Assembly: GCA_045638645.1 (NCBI GenBank)
Contig: JAZUBU010000001.1
Location: 1-64,000 of the forward strand
DNA length: 64,000 nucleotides
Direction: 5' to 3'
Source of the DNA: JAGCJX01 sp045638645
GTDB lineage: Bacteria > Bacteroidota > Bacteroidia > Bacteroidales > UBA932
Positions 49,889 to 58,520 of this stretch are shown piece after piece. Within the stretch, counting starts at the first letter, position 1. Every line of letters starts with the position of its first letter. Made by a program: the position numbers and the translations under genes. Under the pieces are notes generated by a model. That model did not search any database. It was not told the DNA's origin and saw only the letters and a program-made list of their open reading frames with translations.

Positions 49889-50845
49889 ATGGCTTTTTTC
49901 TGGAAAAAGAAGAACAAAGAAGAGGAAGCTGCCGAGATTAAATCCTTGGATGAAGGCCTCAAGAAGACCAAGATGGGGTTGTTTTCACGCATTTCCCGTG
50001 CCATTGCCGGCAAGTCCCGTGTGGACGATGTCACGCTTGATGAGATTGAGGAAGCGTTGATCGAATCCGATTTGGGCGTTGATACGACCTTGAAGATCAT
50101 TGATCTGCTGGAAGAACGTGTCGCACGGGACAAGTACATGGATGCCTCCGAGTTGAACCGCATGCTCAAGGAGGAGATCTCTACCCTGCTGGCCGCCAAC
50201 AACGAGGCAGAAGATCCGTTTGATTTTTCGAAGAAGCCGTATGTCATCATGGTGGTCGGGGTGAATGGAGTCGGTAAGACGACGACGATCGGAAAACTTG
50301 CAGCGCGCCTGAAAGCCGATGGCAAGAAGGTCGTGCTGGGGGCTGCGGATACCTTCCGGGCTGCCGCTGTTGAACAGTTGACCATCTGGAGCGAACGTGC
50401 CGGTGTGCCGATTGTGAAGCAACAGATGGGTTCTGATCCTGCTTCCGTGGCGTATGATACCGTTTCTTCTGCGGTAGCACAAAATGCGGATGTGGTTCTG
50501 ATTGATACTGCCGGACGTTTGCACAACAAGGTCAACCTGATGAACGAGTTGACCAAGATCCGCAACGTGATGCGCAAGGTCATTCCCGACGCGCCGCACG
50601 AAGTCCTGTTGGTTCTCGACGGTTCTACCGGTCAGAACGCTTTCCTGCAAGCCAAGGAATTTACTAAGGCGACGGAAGTGACCTCATTGGCGGTGACCAA
50701 GTTGGACGGTACTGCGAAAGGGGGCGTGGTCATCGGTATTGCCGACCAGTTCCAGATTCCGGTGAAGTTCATCGGTGTCGGAGAGAAGATAGAAGACCTT
50801 CAAGTATTTAACAAAAAAGCATTTATTGATTCTTTATTCAAATAG
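49889..50845 (+). CDS. ftsY: Signal recognition particle receptor FtsY
   Basis: The 318-residue product starts at the ATG at 49889 (MAFFWKKKNKEEEAAEIK); the 11 extra upstream residues overlap the promoter. It lacks the long acidic A domain of E. coli and has only a short charged N-terminal segment. The NG domain shows G1 'GVNGVGKTTTIGKLA', 'DTFRAAAVEQL', G3 'DTAGRLHNK' and G4 'TKLDGTAKGG'. It docks ribosome-SRP complexes at the inner membrane. It is co-transcribed with pheT (9 bp gap). Confidence 0.96.
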   Translation: MAFFWKKKNKEEEAAEIKSLDEGLKKTKMGLFSRISRAIAGKSRVDDVTLDEIEEALIESDLGVDTTLKIIDLLEERVARDKYMDASELNRMLKEEISTLLAANNEAEDPFDFSKKPYVIMVVGVNGVGKTTTIGKLAARLKADGKKVVLGAADTFRAAAVEQLTIWSERAGVPIVKQQMGSDPASVAYDTVSSAVAQNADVVLIDTAGRLHNKVNLMNELTKIRNVMRKVIPDAPHEVLLVLDGSTGQNAFLQAKEFTKATEVTSLAVTKLDGTAKGGVVIGIADQFQIPVKFIGVGEKIEDLQVFNKKAFIDSLFK

Positions 50846-50854
50846 AAAAGACAT

Positions 50855-53305
50855 ATGGAAATTTCCTATAGTTGGCTGAAAGAGTATGTTTCTTTCGATC
50901 TCGCTCCTGAGAAAGTGGCGGAGATTTTGACTTTCATTGGTTTGGAAGTCGAAGAAATGAAGGTGACGGAAGAAATACCCGGCGGTCTGGCCGGAGTTGT
51001 TGTGGCAGAAGTGCTGTCTTGCGTAGATCATCCTGATTCGGATCACTTGCACATTACACAAGTGTCGGTGGGCAGTGGAGAGCCTCTGCAAGTCGTTTGT
51101 GGTGCACCGAATGTGGCCCAAGGACAGAAAGTGTTGTTGGCTACCGTAGGAACCAAATTGCCCACACCCGATGGTAGCGAGTTCAAGATCAAGAAGTCCA
51201 AGATTCGGGGTGTGGAATCGTTCGGTATGATTTGTGCCGAAGACGAATTGGGCATTGGAGAGAGTCATGACGGCATCATGGTGCTGGAACCGGAAGCCGT
51301 GCCCGGAACTCCTGCGAAAGAATATTTGAAACTGGCAGAAGATACGGTCTTTACGATTGGTTTGACTCCGAACCGCATTGATGCGGCTTCGCACATCGGT
51401 GTAGCCCGTGATTTGTCGGCCTATCTGCGTCTGAACGGTATGGGTGGCGAGTTGACCCTTCCTTCTGTGGATCATTTCACAATGACGGGTGGAACCCCGA
51501 TTCCGTTGACCGTTGAAGCACTGGAAGGAGCGCCCCGCTACATGGGTATTACCTTGAAAAATGTCAAGGTAGGACCTTCTCCGGAATGGTTGCAAAAGAA
51601 GCTCGTTGCCATTGGTCTTCGTCCCATCAACAACGTGGTGGACATCACCAATTTTATTTTGCACGAGACTGGCCAGCCTTTGCATGCTTTTGATGCCTCC
51701 AAAATTGAGGGAGGACAGGTGGTTGTGCGCATGGCCCAAGAAGGTGACCGCTTTGTTACCCTGGATGGTGTGGAACGGACCTTGTCGGCTCAGGACATGA
51801 TGATTTGCAATGCCGTCCGTCCGATGTGTATTGCCGGTGTCTTTGGCGGTTTGGAATCCGGTGTGACCGATACGACCACCGAAGTATTCCTGGAAAGTGC
51901 ATATTTCAATCCGGTTTATGTGCGCAAAACGTCCAAACGTCACGGTTTGAAGACGGACGCTTCGTTCCGTTACGAACGCGGCGCAGACCCGCTCATCGTG
52001 CCGTATGCCGGATACCGTGCAGCCTTGTTGTTACAGGAGTTGGCCGGTGCGGAAATCGTGGGCATGCAGGAACATTACCCGCAAGTGATTGAACGCAAGT
52101 CCGTGAGTCTGGATTTTGACCGGATGCAACGTTTTATCGGCAAGGCCATCGGAGCAGATACCATCCGCCATATTTTGGAATTCATGGATTTTGAAGTGGT
52201 ATCCGCAACAGAGAATACGGCAGAAGTACTGGTTCCTTCCTACCGTGTGGATGTGTACCGTGAGTGCGACGTGGTGGAAGAAGTGTTGCGTATCTATGGT
52301 TACAACAACATCGAGTTGCCGGAAGGCATGCGGATCTCTGTGAATGCAACCCCGAACCCGGATCCGGAACAAGTTCGTACCAAGGTGAGTGATTTGCTGG
52401 CGGCCAACGGATTCATGGAATGCATGAGCAACTCGTTGACCAAGGCGGATTATTACACCGGCTTGAAGACCTATCCCTCAGAACGCCTGGTTCCGATTGT
52501 GAATCCGTTGAGCTCGGACTTGAATGTGATGCGTCAGACCTTGTTGTTCAGTGCGTTGGAAGATGTTGCTTACAACCTGAACCGTCAGGCTTCTGATCTG
52601 ATGTTCTACGAAATGGGCAATGTGTACGCATTTGAGCCGGCAGAAGGCGAAACGTTGGCGGATCTGAAAGCTTATCGTGAGGAAATGCGTCTGATGATTA
52701 CGTTGACCGGTAAGGGTACGCAACATTGGAGAAATACCTCCGGGGCAGGTCATTATTTTGCCTTGAAGGGCTATGTCGAAATGTTGATGAAACGCCTGGG
52801 TGTGGATTTGTATGCCTTTGAATCCAACCCGGCTCCGGCAGACTTGTTCCAGGAAGGTTTGACTTACAGTCGTGGTGGCAAGACCTTGTTGATGATGGGT
52901 TCGGTTGCTCCGGCCCGTCTGAAAGCTTTCGGTATCAAACAACCGGTCTTTGTGGCAGAGATTTCCTGGAAGATGTTGTTTGATTTGTACAAGAAGAACA
53001 AAGTCCGCTACACAGAATTGCCGAAATTCCCGCGTGTCCGTCGTGACCTGGCACTCCTGTTGGACGAAGAGGTTACGTTTGCACAATTGCGTAAGACTGC
53101 GTTTGCAACCGAAAAACGCTATCTGAAGCAAGTGACTCTGTTTGATGTGTACCGGGGTGATAAGATCCCTGCGGGCAAGAAACAATATGCTTTGAGTTTT
53201 GTTTTCCTCGATGAAGAAAAGACCCTGACGGATCAAGCGATTGAACAGATGACCAACAAGTTGTTGGCTGCCTTTACCAAATTCCACCAAGCAGCCTTGC
53301 GCTAA
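50855..53305 (+). CDS. pheT: Phenylalanyl-tRNA synthetase beta subunit
   Basis: The 816-residue product has a tRNA-binding OB domain (about 40-150; 'HPDSDHLHITQVSVG', 'VVCGAPNVAQGQKVLLA'), the B3/B4 editing module ('LRPINNVVDITNFILHETGQ'), B5 (about 400-470), the catalytic-like core and a C-terminal anticodon-binding FDX-ACB domain ('PKFPRVRRDLALLLDEEV'). It pairs with PheS, encoded elsewhere, to charge tRNA-Phe. A very long inverted repeat follows. Confidence 0.97.
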   Translation: MEISYSWLKEYVSFDLAPEKVAEILTFIGLEVEEMKVTEEIPGGLAGVVVAEVLSCVDHPDSDHLHITQVSVGSGEPLQVVCGAPNVAQGQKVLLATVGTKLPTPDGSEFKIKKSKIRGVESFGMICAEDELGIGESHDGIMVLEPEAVPGTPAKEYLKLAEDTVFTIGLTPNRIDAASHIGVARDLSAYLRLNGMGGELTLPSVDHFTMTGGTPIPLTVEALEGAPRYMGITLKNVKVGPSPEWLQKKLVAIGLRPINNVVDITNFILHETGQPLHAFDASKIEGGQVVVRMAQEGDRFVTLDGVERTLSAQDMMICNAVRPMCIAGVFGGLESGVTDTTTEVFLESAYFNPVYVRKTSKRHGLKTDASFRYERGADPLIVPYAGYRAALLLQELAGAEIVGMQEHYPQVIERKSVSLDFDRMQRFIGKAIGADTIRHILEFMDFEVVSATENTAEVLVPSYRVDVYRECDVVEEVLRIYGYNNIELPEGMRISVNATPNPDPEQVRTKVSDLLAANGFMECMSNSLTKADYYTGLKTYPSERLVPIVNPLSSDLNVMRQTLLFSALEDVAYNLNRQASDLMFYEMGNVYAFEPAEGETLADLKAYREEMRLMITLTGKGTQHWRNTSGAGHYFALKGYVEMLMKRLGVDLYAFESNPAPADLFQEGLTYSRGGKTLLMMGSVAPARLKAFGIKQPVFVAEISWKMLFDLYKKNKVRYTELPKFPRVRRDLALLLDEEVTFAQLRKTAFATEKRYLKQVTLFDVYRGDKIPAGKKQYALSFVFLDEEKTLTDQAIEQMTNKLLAAFTKFHQAALR

Positions 53306-53340
53306 CAGGGGGGATTTTTGGGGAGTGCATCCCAAGCATA

Positions 53341-53392
53341 ATGATAAAAGAAAGAGAGCAACGCTGCGGCGTTGCTCTCTTTCTTTTATCAT
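53341..53392. terminator. 24-bp perfect inverted repeat (bidirectional terminator)
   Basis: Bases 53341-53364 are exactly complementary in reverse to 53369-53392, with a TGCG loop. It lies between the convergent pheT and the small outer-membrane protein gene. The outer arm is A/T-rich (TTCTTTTATCAT), so it can act as a terminator in both directions. Confidence 0.85.
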
Positions 53393-53427
53393 TGCCGATT
53401 CGTGTGAACCGGTCGTCAGGAACGGGT

Positions 53428-53877
53428 TTAGAAAATGTAGCGGATGCTCAAACCACCGTTGCTCCAGCCACCAGCTACATTGGGGATGAGGTTCAAGGTC
53501 GGTTTGTAGTCTACTGAAAGTACCAGGGGAACTGAGGGGATTTTGTATTCAATACCGGCAACACCCATGATACCAACAGAGATACCGCCAGCTTCACCCA
53601 AGAAAAGACTTGCGGTAACACCAGGACCTGCATAAACGGAGAGACCATCCACGTTCAGACCCCAAGTCCATTCGTAGGCGCCGCTTGCGCAAATGTTCAT
53701 TCCGTTTCCGAATCCGATACCGGCTTCAAAATCCAAAGCATTGGTTTGGCTTACAAAAGTTTTGTAGGTAGCCGTTACAACACCACCGATGCGGATACCG
53801 GCTGCTTGTTTGTATTCTTGAGCAAAAAGGGAGCCTCCAATCAGGAGAGCCAGAGCTACTAATAATGATTTTTTCAT
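53428..53877 (-). CDS. Small outer-membrane beta-barrel protein
   Basis: The 149-residue product has a signal peptide (MKKSLLVALALLIGGSLFAQ) followed by about eight alternating strands ('AAGIRIGGVVTATYKTFV', 'ALDFEAGIGFG', 'GVTASLFLG', 'ISVGIMGVAGIEYKI') and a terminal Phe (LSIRYIF), consistent with a small 8-stranded barrel of the OmpW/OmpA type. No enzymatic or ligand motif was seen. It is transcribed leftward on its own, 50 bp after deoC. Confidence 0.8.
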   Translation of the reverse strand: MKKSLLVALALLIGGSLFAQEYKQAAGIRIGGVVTATYKTFVSQTNALDFEAGIGFGNGMNICASGAYEWTWGLNVDGLSVYAGPGVTASLFLGEAGGISVGIMGVAGIEYKIPSVPLVLSVDYKPTLNLIPNVAGGWSNGGLSIRYIF

Positions 53878-53927
53878 AAATGTAAATTTTAATTAGGTTA
53901 TAGTGTTTTTAGTCTCAGTATGATCGT

Positions 53928-54794
53928 TTAGTAATAGGTAACGGTCCGCTCTTCCAATGCTGAGAGGATGTTGTTGGTAACACGGCTGGCACCGAAGCGG
54001 AGGAGTTCCGGGCAGAGCCATTCTTGACCGAGGATGGTTTCTACGATGGCGTAGTAACAAGCGGCATCTTTGGCCGTGGAGATGCCGCCGGCCGGTTTGA
54101 AACCGATTTTCTTGCCGGTTACTTCGTAGTAGCGTTTGATGCATTGGCACATGACAATGGCGGCTGCCGGGGTGGCTGCCGGTTCCATCTTTCCGGTTGA
54201 TGTCTTGATGAAATCTGCACCGGCTTCCATGGCCAGGAAGGAGGCTTCTGCAATCTGTTCGGGTGCAAGCAATGCGCCGGTTTCCAGGATGACTTTCAGG
54301 TGTGCATTGGGGATTGCGGCACGGATTTGTGCAATTTCATCAAAGCATGCTTCCGGATTCTTGTTCAGGAAAGCGTTCAGTGCCAAGACAATATCCACTT
54401 CGGTCGCTCCATTCTCTACTGCGAGTCGGCTTTCCAGTACCTTGACTTCGGTGTAGCTTTGTGAAGCCGGGAAGCAGCCGGAAACGGTTGTGATGCCTAC
54501 GCCCGGTGCGGTCAGCTCCTTGCGGATCTGCGCAGCAAAGTTCGGATATACGCAAATGGAGGCGGGTGTCGGGTAGTTGGGGAAGGTTTCGTGGAAACGG
54601 TTGACCTTGTTTACCAGACTGCTCACCTTGGAGGGGGTGTCGGTTGCATTCAGCGTGGTCAAGTCAATCAGACCCAACATTTTGGTGAGGGTCTGCGGCT
54701 GCATCCAGTTGCTGAGGTTTTCCTGAATGGCACAGATGGTGTGTTCTGTCAGGTTGGAATCTACGGTAAATTCGTATTTACTCAGATAGCTCAT
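53928..54794 (-). CDS. deoC: Deoxyribose-phosphate aldolase
   Basis: The 288-residue class I aldolase splits 2-deoxyribose 5-phosphate into acetaldehyde and glyceraldehyde 3-phosphate. Visible active-site motifs are 'VDIVLALNAFL', 'LKVILETG' (proton-relay Lys), 'DFIKTSTGK' (Schiff-base Lys) and 'IGFKPAGGIST'. It is the last gene of a leftward operon, 7 bp after dtd. Confidence 0.95.
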   Translation of the reverse strand: MSYLSKYEFTVDSNLTEHTICAIQENLSNWMQPQTLTKMLGLIDLTTLNATDTPSKVSSLVNKVNRFHETFPNYPTPASICVYPNFAAQIRKELTAPGVGITTVSGCFPASQSYTEVKVLESRLAVENGATEVDIVLALNAFLNKNPEACFDEIAQIRAAIPNAHLKVILETGALLAPEQIAEASFLAMEAGADFIKTSTGKMEPAATPAAAIVMCQCIKRYYEVTGKKIGFKPAGGISTAKDAACYYAIVETILGQEWLCPELLRFGASRVTNNILSALEERTVTYY

Positions 54795-54801
54795 ATACGA
54801 T

Positions 54802-55254
54802 TTATACTTTGTTTTTGCTGTCTATAATGAGTGTAACCGGACCGTTGTTTTCGATCTGAACACGCATATCTGCTCCAAAGATACCACATTCTACTTTTTT
54901 TTGCAAATAAAGTTCCAGGCGCTGGAGGAAGCTCTGGTAGAGAGGAATGGATGTTTCGGGAGGTGCGGCCTGAATCCAGGACGGTCGGTTTCCTTTTTTG
55001 GTGGAGGCCATCAAGGTGAATTGGCTAATCACGAGAATGTCTCCTCCCGTATCGAGGATGGAGCGGTTCATGACCCCTGATTCGTCATCAAAGATGCGCA
55101 GGTTGACGATTTTCTTGCACAACCATTCAATGTCTTCTTCGCTGTCGTCGTGCGTGATGCCGACGAGGATGTTCATGCCGGGACCGATGGATCCGACCAC
55201 TTCTCCTTGGACAGATACAGACGATGCCAGGACTCGTTGGATGACTACTTTCAT
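54802..55254 (-). CDS. dtd: D-aminoacyl-tRNA deacylase
   Basis: The 150-residue product is a typical DTD. It has 'VVIQRVLASSVSV' at the N-terminus, the catalytic 'ISQFTLMA' and the cross-subunit 'NNGPVTLII' Gly-cisPro-type motif. It removes D-amino acids wrongly attached to tRNA. It lies between the radical SAM gene and deoC. Confidence 0.96.
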   Translation of the reverse strand: MKVVIQRVLASSVSVQGEVVGSIGPGMNILVGITHDDSEEDIEWLCKKIVNLRIFDDESGVMNRSILDTGGDILVISQFTLMASTKKGNRPSWIQAAPPETSIPLYQSFLQRLELYLQKKVECGIFGADMRVQIENNGPVTLIIDSKNKV

Positions 55255-55272
55255 GGGGTTGGATGGTTGGAA

Positions 55273-56049
55273 TTATCCTCGGATTTGAATTTGGAACCCT
55301 TCTTCACGCAAGGGTGCGGCGATGGCTTCCATTTCTTCTACGGTAACTTTGCGCAGGCCGGACATCGGCGTCTCGCGGTCGATGGTGTACATCATGACTT
55401 CGCGGGGACGGAGTCGGCGGACAATGGCTTGCCAGCCGGCGACTTCACTGGCTTCGGTGGAATCCAGGGGTTGTCCATCGATGTCTCCTTTGAGGAACAT
55501 GGTTTGGAGGATGAAATTGCCTTCAAACGTTTCCAGGTTGTTCAAGGTGCGTTCCAGGGAGTAGCCCGGGGCGGGTTTGTTGATAGCGTTCACAAAGCCT
55601 TCGGTGCATCCGTCCACCTTCAGAATCGGGTTGTTGATTTTTTTCAAGGCCTCGCAGACGCTCGGTTTGTGGAGGTTCGATGCATTGGACAACACCGAGA
55701 TGACTGCTTCCGGATAGAGCCGGTTGCGGAGTTCGACGGTGTGGTCAATGATGGCGGCAAAGTCGGGGTGGGCTGTGGGTTCCCCATTGCCGGAGAAGGT
55801 GATGGTGTCGATGTGCGTACCTTCGGCCTTGAGTTCGTTCAGACGGCGTTCCAGGGCTTCGCGGACCTCGTCCAGGGTCGGTAAGGTTTTGTCCTTGAGT
55901 CCGTCTTTGTTCCATCCACATTCGCAATAGATGCAGTCAAAATTGCACCATTTGCCGTGGCGCGGCAGCAGGTTGATGCCCAGGGAGGAGCCGAGACGGC
56001 GGCTGCGGATGGGGCCGAATACGATTTCTTCAAACAATATGGTTGCCAT
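55273..56049 (-). CDS. Radical SAM protein
   Basis: The 258-residue product has an N-terminal 'EEIVFGPIRSRRLGSSLGIN' region and the radical SAM cluster motif 'CNFDCIYC' (C-x3-C-x2-C), followed by 'FSGNGEPTAHPDF' (SAM-binding GGE-like motif). This 'GPIRSRRLG' type is a widespread family of unknown substrate. It is placed after the amidohydrolase gene (18 bp) in the operon, but no pathway link is evident. Confidence 0.9.
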   Translation of the reverse strand: MATILFEEIVFGPIRSRRLGSSLGINLLPRHGKWCNFDCIYCECGWNKDGLKDKTLPTLDEVREALERRLNELKAEGTHIDTITFSGNGEPTAHPDFAAIIDHTVELRNRLYPEAVISVLSNASNLHKPSVCEALKKINNPILKVDGCTEGFVNAINKPAPGYSLERTLNNLETFEGNFILQTMFLKGDIDGQPLDSTEASEVAGWQAIVRRLRPREVMMYTIDRETPMSGLRKVTVEEMEAIAAPLREEGFQIQIRG

Positions 56050-56067
56050 GTTTTTTCTTGTTTAGGG

Positions 56068-57258
56068 TTACAGGATGCGTCGGGTCGTACTGGCTTGAGA
56101 AGGTTTGCCGTTTTCAAAATCAAAGTTTTCGATGAGGACGGCTCCCGGTTTCTTACCGACTTCAAAGCTTCCGTACGTATCTTCTTTGCCGAGGGCTTTG
56201 GCGCCATTGAGGGTGGCCCAGGTCAGGATTTCCGCGAAAGGAATGTGCGGGAAGTGTTCTTGAATGCATTTGATCTCCTCGATCATCGACAGGATGGTGT
56301 TGGACGACAGGCTGTCTGTTCCGATGGCGATGTTCAACCCTTTTTTTCGGAAGAGGTCCAGTGGTGCCAGGCAACGATGGATGAAGAGGTTGGACAGGGG
56401 ACAAGTGACCCAGGTGACGTGCTTCAGTTCCTGTTGTACTGCGTCGATGCTTTCTTCGTTGGTAGCGACGTTGTGTACCAGGAGGATGTTGGCATTCGGG
56501 TATCGTTTGCCGGTCTTCCGCAGGCAGTTCAGGAAATGGAAGACAGCGGGTTTGCCGAGTACGGGCGGCGTGGGCAGGCCGCGACCCTTGTAATTTTCGG
56601 CCAGTGCACCCGTGCCGGTCAGGATCAAATCTTCCTCTTCGTCTGATTCCTGGTTGTGGTAGGAGAGGAAGCCGGAGGCCACGGCGGCTGCGGAGGACAG
56701 GGTCAGCAACTCGGGTGACATGGTGTAGGGCGAGTGCGGGGTCGGTGCGGCATCAATGCCTGCTTTTTGGGCTTCTTTGTGCAACTTGCCGACTTCGTCC
56801 AATACGGTCAGGGCTTCTTCTTTCAAGGTGCCGAAGACTTCCAGAAAGGTGCGGGTGTACATCGGTGATGCGGCTTTCATGGCGAAGGTTTCGTTGCAAT
56901 TGGAGATGTCCGCCATGGCAGAAATCCCTTCCGCATACATCTTGTCCAAGGCGGTTTGTGCCCGTTCGATGCGTTCTTCGGGTCCGGCACTTTCCCGCAA
57001 GGCATTGATCTGGTTGATGAAGCCGGACATGCCGGTGCCTTGTTCAAATTTGTTGACCAGGTGGGAAAGTTCCAGATGGCAGTGTGCGTTGGTAAAACCG
57101 GGAACCAGGACCCCGTTGTAAAATTCCGTGCTTTCGGTTTCTTCGGTCAGGGTGCCGATGTTCAGGAGGGTTCCGTTTTCATCAAATTCCAGGAATCCGT
57201 TGCGGATGGGTTCGCCAACCACGGGATATACGTAATTGGCCGCTATGCGTCGTTTCAT
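56068..57258 (-). CDS. Amidohydrolase superfamily deaminase-like enzyme
   Basis: The 396-residue product has the metal-binding 'PGFTNAHCHLELSH' (HxH), later His motifs 'PHSPYTM' and 'LVHNV', and the catalytic Asp in 'IAIGTDSLSSN'. The pattern is that of the TrzN/AtzA-MtaD-aminofutalosine deaminase group, which deaminate purines or related N-heterocycles. The substrate is not certain. The start overlaps the end of the DUF4296 gene by 4 bp. Confidence 0.88.
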   Translation of the reverse strand: MKRRIAANYVYPVVGEPIRNGFLEFDENGTLLNIGTLTEETESTEFYNGVLVPGFTNAHCHLELSHLVNKFEQGTGMSGFINQINALRESAGPEERIERAQTALDKMYAEGISAMADISNCNETFAMKAASPMYTRTFLEVFGTLKEEALTVLDEVGKLHKEAQKAGIDAAPTPHSPYTMSPELLTLSSAAAVASGFLSYHNQESDEEEDLILTGTGALAENYKGRGLPTPPVLGKPAVFHFLNCLRKTGKRYPNANILLVHNVATNEESIDAVQQELKHVTWVTCPLSNLFIHRCLAPLDLFRKKGLNIAIGTDSLSSNTILSMIEEIKCIQEHFPHIPFAEILTWATLNGAKALGKEDTYGSFEVGKKPGAVLIENFDFENGKPSQASTTRRIL

Positions 57259-58433
57259 TTTTGGTCAGGGTTGGTTTGGGGTTTTAGCTGTTGCTTCGGT
57301 TGTTGTTTGGGTTGTTGCTTGGGTGCAGCCTTGGGCGGAGCTTCGGGTCCGGATTTGGGTTGGACCTTCGGCTGTTGTTTTTTCGGTACCTGCGGCTGGT
57401 CCTTGGGCTGCTGTTTCGGCTGCTGTTTGGGTTGCGTCTTCGGGGACTGTTTCGGCTGTACCTTCGGACTTACATCCAAAGGGGTCCGATTGGGCATTGC
57501 CTTAGCACCCGTTCCCTGAGGCTTGTTCTTGGCCTCTTGGGCTTTGTCCCGGGCTCTCGGATCCACCCCTGAACGGGGAGCATTCGGGTTGTTCGGGAAG
57601 TTTGGCTTTGTATTCTTATCCCGGAGGACCTTGTTGCGTTGTTCGCGTGCTTTGTTCCGCTGATCCTTGAGTTTTTCCCTTTCCAGGGAGTCTGCCCGTC
57701 GTTGGGCTTTCATTTCTTCGCGACGGATGGAGTCCTGGATGAAGCGGATGGAGTCTTTGTGGTCGCGTTCGAGGATGTACCAGCGGGGCAAATGCTTGCG
57801 GTAATTCCATCGCCAGGGGTCGGTGATGAGTTCCGGGTCCATGCCAATCCATTCAACTCCAAAGAGGTAGGGGATTCGGCCAGGGACGTTGAGGACAGAG
57901 GTTTCGTAAATCAGCAGGTTGCTCCAAGGTGCATTCAGACGGCCCGTATCCGGCATCGGAATGTTGAACCGGTGGGTGTCACGTTGGTAGAAGAGCTGGT
58001 AGAGTGCCCGGTAGTGTCCGTTCCCAAGGATGCGGCGGTCTGCCAATTTGGGGAGGGTGTCGAGCAATTCCCAGCGGGTATTCAGGTTGTCCTGACGTGC
58101 GATTTCTTTCTCCAGTTCGGATTCGCGTTTCTTGAGTTCCGCATAGGCGGGTTTGAGCATGTTGGCGAAGTCATCCGGAGTCTGGAGGTAGTATTCGACG
58201 GAACGAATGAAATCTGCTTCCGTGTAACCGTACTTCAAGCAAATGGCTTCGTATACGCGCAGGGTGTCGGCTGCTTGCTTTTTGCTGAGGTCCGTAGAAA
58301 TGTACTGGTCAGTCAGGTAGATGTCCCGGTAGATTTTGGCCATGGTCTTTCCGGGGATGATGCCCTCGGGAGAACAGGCCCAGAGGCATGTGCTGATGAG
58401 GAAAGCTATAATCAGTTTTTTGTACATAGACAT
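57255..58433 (-). CDS. DUF4296 lipoprotein with Pro/Lys/Gln-rich tail
   Basis: The 392-residue product has lipobox LWAC (about residue 20) and a DUF4296 domain (about 25-115; 'MAKIYRDIYLTDQYIST', 'YGYTEADFIRSVEYYLQTPD'). After a conserved middle region comes a charged segment (about 235-280) and a tail (about 280-392) of imperfect QPKQQPK and PKVQPK repeats. Such tails may span the periplasm or bind a polyanion, but this is inference. An ATG two codons downstream (58427) could be the start. Confidence 0.85.
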   Translation of the reverse strand: MSMYKKLIIAFLISTCLWACSPEGIIPGKTMAKIYRDIYLTDQYISTDLSKKQAADTLRVYEAICLKYGYTEADFIRSVEYYLQTPDDFANMLKPAYAELKKRESELEKEIARQDNLNTRWELLDTLPKLADRRILGNGHYRALYQLFYQRDTHRFNIPMPDTGRLNAPWSNLLIYETSVLNVPGRIPYLFGVEWIGMDPELITDPWRWNYRKHLPRWYILERDHKDSIRFIQDSIRREEMKAQRRADSLEREKLKDQRNKAREQRNKVLRDKNTKPNFPNNPNAPRSGVDPRARDKAQEAKNKPQGTGAKAMPNRTPLDVSPKVQPKQSPKTQPKQQPKQQPKDQPQVPKKQQPKVQPKSGPEAPPKAAPKQQPKQQPKQQLKPQTNPDQK

Positions 58434-58520
58434 TCGTAATAGACAGTGCTAAGTATGCAAAGTTAGAAACTTATTATTATTTTTGCTAACTGAAATTGTA
58501 TATCTGTAATTGATTCTATT

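Noticed and set aside
57290..57480. CRISPR or DNA repeat array
   Set aside because: The short repeats are in-frame codons for a Pro-Lys-Gln tail, vary in length and have no spacers.
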